DNA from: Mytilus trossulus
Taxonomy: Eukaryota > Mollusca > Bivalvia > Mytilida > Mytilidae
Assembly (NCBI RefSeq): GCF_036588685.1
Contig: NC_086386.1
Span: 17,380,931 to 17,444,930, forward strand
Length of the DNA stretch: 64,000 nt
Direction: 5' to 3'
The notes beneath the pieces were generated by a model. It did no database searches, was not told the origin of the DNA, and saw only the letters and a program-made list of their open reading frames with translations. Below are positions 34,160-43,800 of the stretch, one piece after another. Each line of letters opens with the position of its first letter. Within the stretch, counting starts at the first letter, position 1. The position numbers and the translations under genes were made by a program.

Positions 34160-34700
34160 AACATAAAATTGAGAAAAGAAATGGGGAATGTGTGAAAGCT
34201 ATAACAACCCGACAATAGAGCAGATGACAGCCGAAAGCCACCAATAGTCTTCAATGTAGCTAGAAATTCCAGCACTTGGAGGCGTCCTTCAGCTGGCCCC
34301 TTAAAAAATATGTGCACTAGTTAAGTGATAATGGACGTCATACTAAACTCCGAATTATACACAAGAAACTAAAATTAAAAATCACTCAAGACCAACAAAG
34401 ACCAGAGGCTCCTGACTTGGGACAGGCCCAAAATTGCGGCTAAGTTAAGATGCTGCTTATCTTAAGTTTGAACCAAATTTTCAGTTTACTTCATTGTGCT
34501 TTTTCTTCAAAGTTAGCAAATTGAGAATGGAAACTGTAAATGTTTCAAAGAGAGAAAAAAACCAACCAAAGTGGAGAAAATCAAATCAGTCATCAACACA
34601 GCGAGAAAATCCTGTGCAGGCTGGCTTCAGCTGGCCCCTAAACAATTATGTCTACTAGTTCAGTGATAATGGACATTATTTTAACAGACTTTTTCCTAAA
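34160..34700 (+). repeat. CTGGCCCCT/ATGGACGTCATACTAAACTC dispersed repeat, two fragments
   Basis: ACAACCCGACAATAGAGCAG, GGAGGCGTCCTTCAGCTGGC, TGATAATGGACGTCATACTA, CCTGACTTGGGACAGGC at 34185-34445. A second diverged part (TCAGCTGGCCCC, AGTGATAATGGACATTAT) follows at 34540-34685. The family also flanks the foldback element at 38.1 kb and 43.5 kb. Confidence 0.8.
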
Positions 34701-35517
34701 CACTCATCAAAGCATTTTAGAATTTATCTATCTTGGTGTATAAATACATATCAATGAAGGATGGTGGTCAAATCTATATGTATACAAAGATTATAAAATG
34801 TCAGTGTACTTTATAGTTTTTGTCAATCTTTAGTCCTTATGATTTACTGACAACAACTTTATATGTATTTAATTGATTTGGGTTGATTCAGAAGTTATTT
34901 AATTTATTTTTGTTAAATTTTGGTGCAGTATGCATTCTATTTGTCCACCCATTGAGTTTTTGTGATTAATTTAAAGTACACAATTGTTCTATTACACAAT
35001 GTCTTAGCCTTTTGAAATATCAGTTATAATTTCAGTTGATTTGGAATTTAGTTTTAAAATCTGTCCTGTTATAGATTGGACATTGGTAGAGTTGTTACTG
35101 AGTATTGTTCAAGGATTTTGTTTCTATTGTTGAAAAATATTAGAAATAGAGTACTGCTGAAACCAAAAGTTTTGAGCTTTAATACAGTACTGTGGATGTC
35201 TTTGTAATAAAAACTATAAATATTTTAATGTTTTTATGTAGTTATTCATTGCTTTTTGATATATTTTTTTCAACTCTCCATTAAATGCATGACCTATGTA
35301 TAACTGTACCGAGGTTAGCCTGTTATGGGTTAACTTATTGTAAATAATGGATGATAATGAAGAAACTGTAAATCTAACTTGTGATTGGTCAATGTTAAAA
35401 GTAAAATGGCATCTTCAGTAGCCTACGGTTATGATCTGGCCCCCTTCTCTTTTCTCCAGTGATTAGGAGGTGGTAGGATAATAACTTTTGGCTAGAAAAA
35501 TATAATGTTATAGTTAT

Positions 35518-35681
35518 ATGTTGATTATTTGTTGTTTTCTTCCATTGTTGTGTTTTCTGATAAGTTTATCAAAAAAAAGCCTAAAAAAAAGTATTTTATA
35601 TGTTGATTATTTGTTGTTTTCTTCCATTGTTGTGTTTTCTGATAAGTTTATCAAAAAAAAGCCTAAAAAAAAGTATTTTTT
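35518..35681. repeat. 82-bp perfect tandem duplication
   Basis: ATGTTGATTATTTGTTGTTT begins at 35518 and 35600; the copies appear identical through the AAAGCCTAAAAAAAAGTATT end. Confidence 0.95.
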
Positions 35682-36374
35682 CAAGCAATATTTTCTAATA
35701 TGTTTCAAACTTTGAAATTGATGCATTCATTTCTTAGTTGATTCACTAGACTATCATGGAAATTTGCATTATATACATTATAGTAACATAATCAAAGGGG
35801 AACTTATCATTGTATGAATAATGTTTGTACATTGTATTGTTAAATGTAATTATTAATTTTTGCATATTCATTGGGTGATCCTGATCTCAGGTTTCATATG
35901 TCAAATATGTCTTCCTGTTAATAGTTATTTTATCTTCAGAGGAGCTTTTATTTGTTTAGTTATAATATTTCAGCAAAATGAAATAAAAAGTAATAAGGTT
36001 ATTCATGAAAATGCAAAAATTAATTAGTGGTGATGTAAAATAATGTCTTTCATTTGTAAAGGATGCCCCAGATAAATGTCTGCATTCTATATTACACTAT
36101 CTTTTTTCTTAATGCTGAATAATAATTGAAGACACTAGTATGGAGTAAAATGTAGACATTTATTTGAAAATGGCTTTCCTTAGGTTTGTTTGTTTAAAGA
36201 AAGAATAATGTACGGCAATGTGCAATAGAACATGGAATATTGTATTTATGTCATATCATCTGCTATGTTCATTAAAATAGTACACCATTTATTCTTATCA
36301 GATCACTAGGTCAAAATCAAATTGGGGCCTCAGAGGCTGACAGGTCTATGTAGCTCATCTATTGTACCACAAAA

Positions 36375-36850
36375 TAAGATGTTGTATGATTGCTAATGAG
36401 ACAATTCTCCACCAGACTAAATAAGATGTGGTAGGATTGCCAATGAGACATTCCTCCACCAGAGACCAAATGATGTGTAGGTAAACAACTATAGATTACA
36501 TTACAGCTTTCAACCATACATAATAATATGTTAAGACTGAGGTTGTGAGTTCTAGTCCAGTGTTTGAGATGTGTGATAAACACCAATCTTAATTGACTAG
36601 GATCTATGTTTTCAGGCCAATAGGATGGTGTTCTTTTCATTCAAGCTTCTAATACAAGATTACTCTGACATCCAACGGTTGTTATGCCAGACAAACTGGA
36701 CCCATGGCCCCAGCTTGTCTGGCAAAACAGCTGTTGGATGTCAGAGTCATCTCTGACTATCCAGCTTCCACAACAATAAAAACAGGACAAAATAGCCACT
36801 AGTGCATGCTGAAAGTGGCATAAACATCAAATAATCAGTCAATCAATCAA
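36375..36850 (+). repeat. Mussel-type repeat plus SINE-like pieces split by a palindrome
   Basis: Two head-to-tail starts of the mussel family (ATGTTGTATGATTGCTAATG, ATGTGGTAGGATTGCCAATG), then a box-B-like GAGGTTGTGAGTTCTAGTC at 36538 and a SINE-type tail (TCAATCAATCAATCAATC) near 36838. An 86-bp palindrome at 36662-36747 lies between them. Confidence 0.65.
36662..36747. mobile_element. 86-bp palindrome inserted in a SINE-like repeat
   Basis: ACTCTGACATCCAAC and TGCCAGACAANCTGG arms mirrored around ACCCATGGCCCC. Confidence 0.85.
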
Positions 36851-37856
36851 TCAATCAAAGGCAAATTCTTTTTTCTTTATTAAAAGAGCAGAATATATTT
36901 CTATTAGTTGCAGCAAGAATTACAAATGATACTGTACTCAGAATCTTTTAACTTCCTGTATTGAAACAGATTATAGCTTCCTGATCTATTTATGTGTCTA
37001 CTTAGAAGTACAGCCACTGACATTAGAGTGTAGGATGACATGATTTCATATCATAAAATTTCAAATCAGCAAGTTTAGTACCACTCATACTCGGTTTATT
37101 TATGTTGTGAATTTGCTGTAATATGTTTGGTCCCTAGTATTAGGTAGGAGAACTGATACAACATCTGTATGATTGATAACTGCAATGATCAACAAACAAG
37201 AAGAGTAGAGGTAAGACCTCAGATGCAGATCTATGATTTGAAAACGGGGCTTGCTTTAAAAGGACATCTAAACTAGACTAAGTGAAACTGGCAAAGAGTC
37301 GAGATCAACCATAAGTATGATACCCTTTAATCCCCCTTGGGGGGAGGGGGGACTTTTAGTGGGAAACCATACCATCCTAGGATAAACTGAAATCGAATTA
37401 TGGAGGATATTGAACATCATCTCAAATACAATAATTTTGGCTTATTCTGTATACCAGTATCATACATCTTCTTCTGTTCTTATAAAACATAACAATGATA
37501 GCAGGAATCATGAAAAATAATGGACACTAACAACAGACCACACCAACTAACTTTGAGAAAATACGTAGAAGTACAAGGACACAAAACAATGAACTACACA
37601 AAGCCCAGATAGCCCGACTTGAAATAGACACAAACTGTGAGGCAGGGGATTATTGTACATGCACTGAGACATTTGCCTGATGTTGGTAGTTCTTGGTATA
37701 GTAAAGCACACAATCGAAAACCTTCACACTATGAGTAAATAAATGACTAGTCTATCCTGTCAAAAAAAAAATTGGGTTAGCTAAAGTTGAAAGAACTTCT
37801 ACTGAAAACCTGCTAATATAATAGAAGACTTAATTTAACAGAATCAGCAAAGCCAA

Positions 37857-38400
37857 TTGAGAGAAATATCCGGGGAGGGGGAGAGACAGACGATACCAAA
37901 AGGACTCAACATTCTTAGATTAAAGAAATCCCCCGAAAACATGGAAAACATCGAAAAAAAACAACATCATTCAACAAAAAGATTACATAAAAATCTAAAT
38001 ACAGAGCAAAAAGAACCCAACCACAACGGGTGGCATGAGGTGCTTCAGATAGGTAACCATATCGTGTTCCACATGTGGCACCTATCTTGTTGCTCATTGT
38101 AAGAACAAATTCAGAGACAAAAGTAATGGAAATGAGGAATGAGTCAAAGAGACAACCCAATTACAGGGCAGAAACGTGACATCCCAAGGCTACCAAGTCT
38201 TCAAGAACAAAAGAGAAAATCTTGCACCTGTAGGTGGGCATCAGCTGGCAGCTAAACGAAAATGTAAACACTAATCAGCGAAATGGACGTCACAATATAA
38301 ACTCCGAAACATCAAAAAAGGGATAGAAAACTATTACACAGCCCAACGGCTTCTGATTTGGAATAGGGGCAAATACGGTGGATTTAAAAATGGTTTTTGA
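37857..38400 (+). repeat. Degenerate dispersed repeats forming the left host of the foldback element
   Basis: 37857-38110 (GGGTGGCATGAGGTGCTTCA, GTTCCACATGTGGCACCTAT) and 38115-38400 (GCATCAGCTGGCAGCTAAAC, AATGGACGTCACAATATAAA, CTCCGAAAC) resemble mussel repeats. The second continues past the foldback element at 43513. Confidence 0.7.
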
Positions 38401-38409
38401 GATATCGAT

Positions 38410-38680
38410 ATGGGCGTCAAGTTGGTTACTTATTCCCTATTCCGGCTATTCGTTACCTATTCCCTATACTATTCTTTACCTATTCGTTACCTATTTCCTA
38501 TTCCCTATTCGTTACCTATACGATACCTATTCCCTATTCGTTACCTATTCGTTACCTATTCCCTATTCCCTACTCCCTATTCGTTACCTATTCCCTATTC
38601 GTTACATATTCGTTACCTATTACCTATTCCCTATTCGTTACCTATTCCCTATACCCTATTCGTTACCTATTTGCTATCAT
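38410..38680 (+). repeat. Left terminal array of the foldback element
   Basis: Tandem TTCGTTACCTA / TTCCCTA blocks. Open in several frames because the units lack stops; the apparent proteins rich in YSLPIRYLF are artefacts. Confidence 0.95.
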
Positions 38681-38689
38681 TTGATTTTT

Positions 38690-40350
38690 GTCGAGCCTGC
38701 AACTTTTGTTGCAGAAAGCTCGACATAGGGATAGTGATCCGGCAACGGCGGCTACGGCGGCGGCGCGGCGTTAGCTAACTTTTTAAAAGCTTTATATTTT
38801 AGAAGATGGAAGACCTGGATGCTTCATACTTTGTATATAGATGCCTCTTGTTACAAACTTTCCGTCAGTCACATGTCAAATGTCCTTGACCTCATTTTCA
38901 TGGTTCAGTGACCACTTGAAAAAAAAGTTCAGATTTTTTGTAATGTTGAATTCTCTCTTATTTTAAGTAATGTGATAATCATATTTGTTATGTGCGTACC
39001 TTGCAAGGTCCTCATGCCCGTCAGGCAGTTTTCACTTGACCTTGACCTCATTTCATGGATCAGTGAACAAGGTAAAGATTTGGTGGTCAAATCCATATCT
39101 CAAATACTATAAGCAATAGGGCTAGTATATTCGGTGTATGGAAGGATTATAAGGTGTACATGTCCAACTGGCAGGTGTCATCTGACCTTGACCTCATTTT
39201 CATGGTTTAGTGGTTATAGTTGAGTTTTTATGTTTTGGTCTGTTTTTCTCATACTTTATGTAATAGGTCTAATATATTTGTTGCATTGAATGATTGTAAG
39301 GTGTACATGTCTAGCAGGCAGATGTCATCTGACCTTGACCTCATTTTCATGGTTGAGTGGTCTTTTTGTCTAATACTTTATGCCATAGGTCAACTTTATT
39401 TGGTGTATGGAAATATTTTATGATCTATATGTCAGTCTCACAGGTTTTATTTGACCTTGACCTCATTTTCACGGTTCATTGCTCAGTGTTTAGTTTTTTT
39501 GTTTTGGTCTATTTTCTTAAACATGTTTAACTATATTTGTTGTATGGAAGCATTGTTAGCTGTACATGTCTGCCTGGCACTGATCATCTGACCATGACCT
39601 CATTTTCATGGTTCATTGGTCTTTGTGTAGTTATCTTGGTTAATGTTAAGTTTATGTGACAGTTTTTAATAAAGCTTTATACTTAGGATTATCAACATAA
39701 AATATCCTTCCCCCTTTTTAGTTATGGCATGGAATGGTTTAATATGGCTGCCGTTACCATGGAAACGTCACAAATGTGAAAAAAAATCAGTTTTTGGTTT
39801 TGGTGAACTGTTTGGATATGCTTCAACTCAGAATCATCATATTTTAAAACAATGTAGGTGCCCACTATATACAGGTGTTGGATGATTTTGGCGATCATTT
39901 GAACTACTATGTTGCCATGAAAACTACACCAAAATTTTCAAAATGCTCAAAACTTCATGAAACTTCACAGTAATGATGAGCAACATTGGAAGATGTGGCA
40001 TTTGAAGTTGGAATTTCAAAAATAGGTTTTGTTACCATGGAAACAATGCAAAAAGATCAAACATTTCAAAAATAATTTTGAGCAAACTGGATGAAATTTT
40101 ACAGGAATGGTAACTGGCATAGGCAGAGTTGGATTTTGAAGTTGGAATTTTCAAAATGGCCGCCGTAACCATGGAAACAGCAAAAATATCCAAAATTTCA
40201 AAATGTTCAAACTTAATGAAACTTTGCAAAAATGTTACTAGACATCTGTAGATGCTCTGTTTGACTTTGGAATTGTCAAAATGGCTGCCGCTCACCTGGC
40301 AATAGGGGGAAGGGTGCCATCCGTTATTGCTAGCAATTACAAATCTAGTT
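38690..40350 (+). mobile_element. Hairpin-ended repeat inserted in the foldback element
   Basis: Starts with the 35-nt hairpin GTCGAGC...GCTCGAC (38690-38724), then a GGC-rich stretch. The body has six blocks TGACCTTGACCTCA or variants (about 38890, 39037, 39183, 39330, 39452, 39589) spaced roughly 120-150 bp, then a GTTACCATGGAAAC-repeated part (39750-40300). Foldback sequence appears to resume near 40350-40370. Noncoding; ends approximate. Confidence 0.75.
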
Positions 40351-40578
40351 GTTAATACTCTTATATCTGGTAATAGTTCTAAATTTGTTGAGGTAAAATG
40401 ATCTTTTTATGACCTATTTATATGTGTTTGTGCTCAACCGATCCTTTTACTTCATGTTCGATAGGCATTTGTTCCTTATTTGTTTTTTATACGTTCTACC
40501 TTTTAACTGCTTTATGTCCGTATGTTTGAAGATGGATCTTGGTTCGAATGGATGAAATCACCGTGTTAGCGCTTGCAT

Positions 40579-40800
40579 AAAAAAGAAGATGTGGTATGAT
40601 TGCCAATGAGACAACACTCCACAATAGACCAAAATACACATAAATTATCAACTATAGTTCACTGTAAGGCCTTCAACAATGAGCAAAGCCAAAAAAAATA
40701 AACGGAATACAAATATGTAACACAAAAACAAACGATAAATACTCAATTTCAGGCTCTTGTCTAGGGACAGGCACATACTAACATAATGTGGCGGGGTTAA
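40579..40800 (+). mobile_element. Mussel-type dispersed repeat inserted in the foldback element
   Basis: GAAGATGTGGTATGATTGCC, ACAACACTCCACAATAGACC, AAGGCCTTCAACAATGAGCA, GGACAGGCACATAC and GTGGCGGGGTTAAAC in family order, between two halves of a foldback unit (...GTTAGCGCTTGCATA and ATGTGTACATCGTTTCGG). Confidence 0.8.
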
Positions 40801-43290
40801 ACATGTGTACATCGTTTCGGAGCATGCTATTACCTTGTTTAATTCGTTCCATCTCTCGCTTATAATTCGCTTATAATACGTGCATCACACGTTGCACCTT
40901 TTACAACATGATTTTCAATTGTTTTGTTGTCTCTGGTGGTAGATTTGGTTGAGGTGATATAACTCTATAAGCGCATATGTACCCGTTCCAGCGCTCGGAT
41001 AATACCCTTTTAAATATTCGTAACTTATTCGCTAATTATACGTTTGTTGTACGTTAAACCTTTTAGAAAAGGATTTTCAATTGTGTTCATATCTCTGGTG
41101 ATAATAATGTGTTCTTACAGATGAAATACCCCTATTAGCGCGTATGTGCCCGTTCCAGCGCTCAGATAATACCCTGGTACTTATTCGTTCCTGATTCGCT
41201 TTTAATGCGCGGGGTATACGTTGCACATTGAAATAAATCGTTTTTTTAATTGAGTTCTACCTATTCGTTACTTATTCGCTTACAATACGTTTGTTGTACG
41301 TTGCACCTTTAAGAAAAGGATTTTCAATTGTGTTCATGTCTCTGGTGGTAAGAATGTGTTCTTAGAGATGAAATGATCCTATTACAGCGCATGTACCCGT
41401 TCCAGCGCTCGGTTAATACCCTGTTACTTATTCGTTACCTATTCACTTATAATAAGTTTGTATAATAAATACGTTGCACCTTTTAGAAAAGGATTTTTGA
41501 TTGTGTCTATGTCTCTGTTGGTAACAATGTGTTCTTAGAGATGAAATTACCCTATTAGCGCGCATGAACCCGTTCCAGCGCTCGGTTAATACCCTGTTAC
41601 CTATTCGTTACCTAATCGATAACTTTTCACTTATAATACGCTTGTTGTACATTGCACCTTTTAGGAAATGTTTTTCAATTGTGTCCGTGTCTCTGGTGGT
41701 AACAATGTGTTCTTAGAGATGAAATTACCCTATTACCGCGCATGAACCCGTTCCAGCGCTCGGTTAATACCCTGTTACCTATTCGTTACCTAATCGATAA
41801 CTTTTCAATTATAATACGCTTGTTGTACATTGCACCTTTTAGGAAATGATTTTCAATTGTGTCCGTGTCTCTGATGGTAACAATGTGTTCTTAGAGATGA
41901 AATTACCCTACTAGCGCGCATGTACCCGTTCCAGCGCTCGGTTGATACCCTGTTGCCTATTCGTTACCTGTTTGTTACTTATTCGCTTTTCACACGTTTG
42001 TTGTACGTTGCACCTTTAAGAAAAGGATTTTCAATTGTGTCCGTGTCTCTAGTGGTAACAATGTGTTCTTAGAGATGAAATAACCCTTTTAGCGCGTATG
42101 TACCCGTTCCAGCGCTCGGCTAATACCCATTTACCTATTCGTTACTTATTCGCTTATAATACGTTTGTTGTACGTTGCACCTTTAAGAAAAGGGTTTTCA
42201 TTTGTGTTCATGTCTCTGGTGGTACCAATGTGTTCAAAGAGATGAAATAACCCTATAAGCGCTTATGTACCCGTTCCAGCGCTCGGCTTATACCCTGTTA
42301 CCTATTCGTTACTTATTCGCTTACAATACGTTTGTTGTACGTTGCACCTTTAAGAAAAGGATTTTCAATTGTGTTCATGTCTCTGGTGGTAACAATGTGT
42401 TCTTAAAAATGGAATAATCCTATTAGCGCGTATGTACCCGTTCCAGCGCTCGGTTATACCCTCTTACCTATTCGTTATTTATTCGCTTATAATACGTTTG
42501 TAATACGTTGCCACTTTAAGAAAAGGATTTTCAATTGTCTTCATGTCTCTGGTGGTAACAATGTGTTCTTATTTAATCTCTAAGAACACATTATTACCAC
42601 CAGAGACATGAACACAATTCAAAAATCATTTTCTAAAAGATGCAACTTACAACAAATGTATTGAAAGCGAATAAGTAACGAATAGGTAACGAATAGGTAA
42701 CAGGGTATTAACCGAGCGCTGGAACGGGTATATGCGTGCTAATAGGGTCATTTCATCTCTAAGAACACATTCTTACCACCAGAGACATGAACACATTTAA
42801 AAAACGATTTATTTCAAGGTGCAACGTTTACCCCGCGCATTAAAAGCGAATCAGGAACGAATAAGTAACAGGGTATTATCCGAACGCTGGAACGAGTACA
42901 TACGCGCTAATAGGGTAATTTCATCTATACGAACACATAATTACCACCAGAGATATGAACTTAATTGAAAATCCTTTTCTAAAAAGTGCAACGTACAACA
43001 AACGTATTAAAAGCGAATAAACAACGAATAGGTCACGAATAGGTAACAGGGTATTAACCGAGCACTTGAAGGGGTAATTGCGCGCTAATAGGGTCATTTC
43101 ATCTCTTAGAACACATTGTTACAACCAGAGCCACAGACACAATTGAAAATCCTTTCCTAAAAGGTGCAACGTACAACAAACGTATTCTAAGTGAATAGGT
43201 AACGAATAGGTAACAGGGTAATAACCGAGCGCTGGAACAAGAACTTGCAGGCTAATAGGGTAATTTCATCTCTAAGAACACATTGTTACC
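40800..43290. repeat. Internal 167-178-bp tandem units, plus then inverted
   Basis: Each unit reads through GTACCCGTTCCAGCGCTCGG, TTATTCGCTTATAATACG, GTTGCACCTTTAAGAAAAGG, TCTCTGGTGGTAACAATGTG and AGAGATGAAAT. Orientation flips at about 42575. Confidence 0.95.
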
Positions 43291-43309
43291 ACCAGTAAAA
43301 AATCAAATA

Positions 43310-43503
43310 AGTAACGAATAGGTAACGAATAGGGAATAGGGAATAGGTAACGAATAGGTAACGAATAGGGAATAGGGAATAGGTAACGAATAGGTAACGA
43401 ATTGGGAATAGGGTATAGGTAACGAATAGGTAACGAATAGGTAACGAATAGGGAATAGGTAACGAATAGGGAATAGGGAATAAGTAACCAACTTTACGCC
43501 CAT
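43310..43503 (-). repeat. Right terminal array of the foldback element
   Basis: Reverse complement of the left array: TAGGTAACGAATAGGGAATA units ending in AAGTAACCAACTTTACGCCC. Confidence 0.95.
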
Positions 43504-43512
43504 GATATCGAT

Positions 43513-43800
43513 CCCCTTTTATCTCCAGACAAACACACAAAAATATATCCACAGTAAAACTGTTTTCAAGTAATGGAAATCCGATGTCAGAAAAGGTAAC
43601 AGAAGAAACTAAGTAAAATGACCGATACACAAATTAACAAATGACTACTAGCAGTGAGTCTGATATGGACATATATGTACCAGATCCAGATCCCAATTAA
43701 ACTGATTGAATATGTCTTCGTCGTTTGAAAATCAAGCACAACTTCCTTCCTGTTAGTGGTTTAGTATCATATCAAGAAGAACCTAACTGACATAGCATTC
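43513..43800 (+). repeat. Right host sequence of the foldback element
   Basis: TGACTACTAGCAGTGAGTCT, CAGATCCCAATTAAACTGA, AAATCAAGCACAACTTCC and GTGGTTTAGTATCATATC resemble the downstream part of the same mussel repeat that ends at 38400. Confidence 0.6.

Larger units (their letters stand above)
31326..37480. other. Noncoding stretch downstream of RAB33
   Basis: AT-rich. The start holds the RAB33 3' UTR; AATAAA occurs at several points, for example near 32160 and 35207, none decisive. Dispersed repeats at 31800-31930, 33380-33425, 34160-34700 and 36375-36850 and a tandem duplication at 35518-35681 are listed separately. No gene recognised. Confidence 0.6.
38401..43512. mobile_element. Foldback (FB)-like transposon with 9-bp target duplication
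   Basis: The direct repeat GATATCGAT stands at 38401-38409 and 43504-43512. Just inside, ATGGGCGTCAAGTTGGTTAC (38410) and its inverted partner ATGGGCGTAAAGTTGGTTAC (ending 43503) begin the arms. Each arm starts with an array of TTCGTTACCTATTCCCTA-like units, followed by 167-178-bp units carrying CCCGTTCCAGCGCTCGG: at least nine in plus orientation (anchors 40982, 41149, 41396, 41569, 41747, 41925, 42103, 42270, 42437) and four in minus orientation (to about 43250). The arms meet at 42560-42600. No transposase ORF is seen. Known: Drosophila FB elements have long inverted repeats of tandem units and 9-bp target duplications. The left arm holds two younger insertions. Confidence 0.9.

Noticed and set aside
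38378-38778. Overlapping ORFs in three frames rich in YSLPIRYLF
   Set aside because: They are translations of the stop-free 18-bp repeat of the foldback arm, not genes; the same happens in reverse at 43286-43630.
40980-42570. Regular direct repeats resembling a CRISPR array
   Set aside because: Units are 167-178 bp with no separate spacers, in a eukaryotic genome, and belong to the foldback arm.
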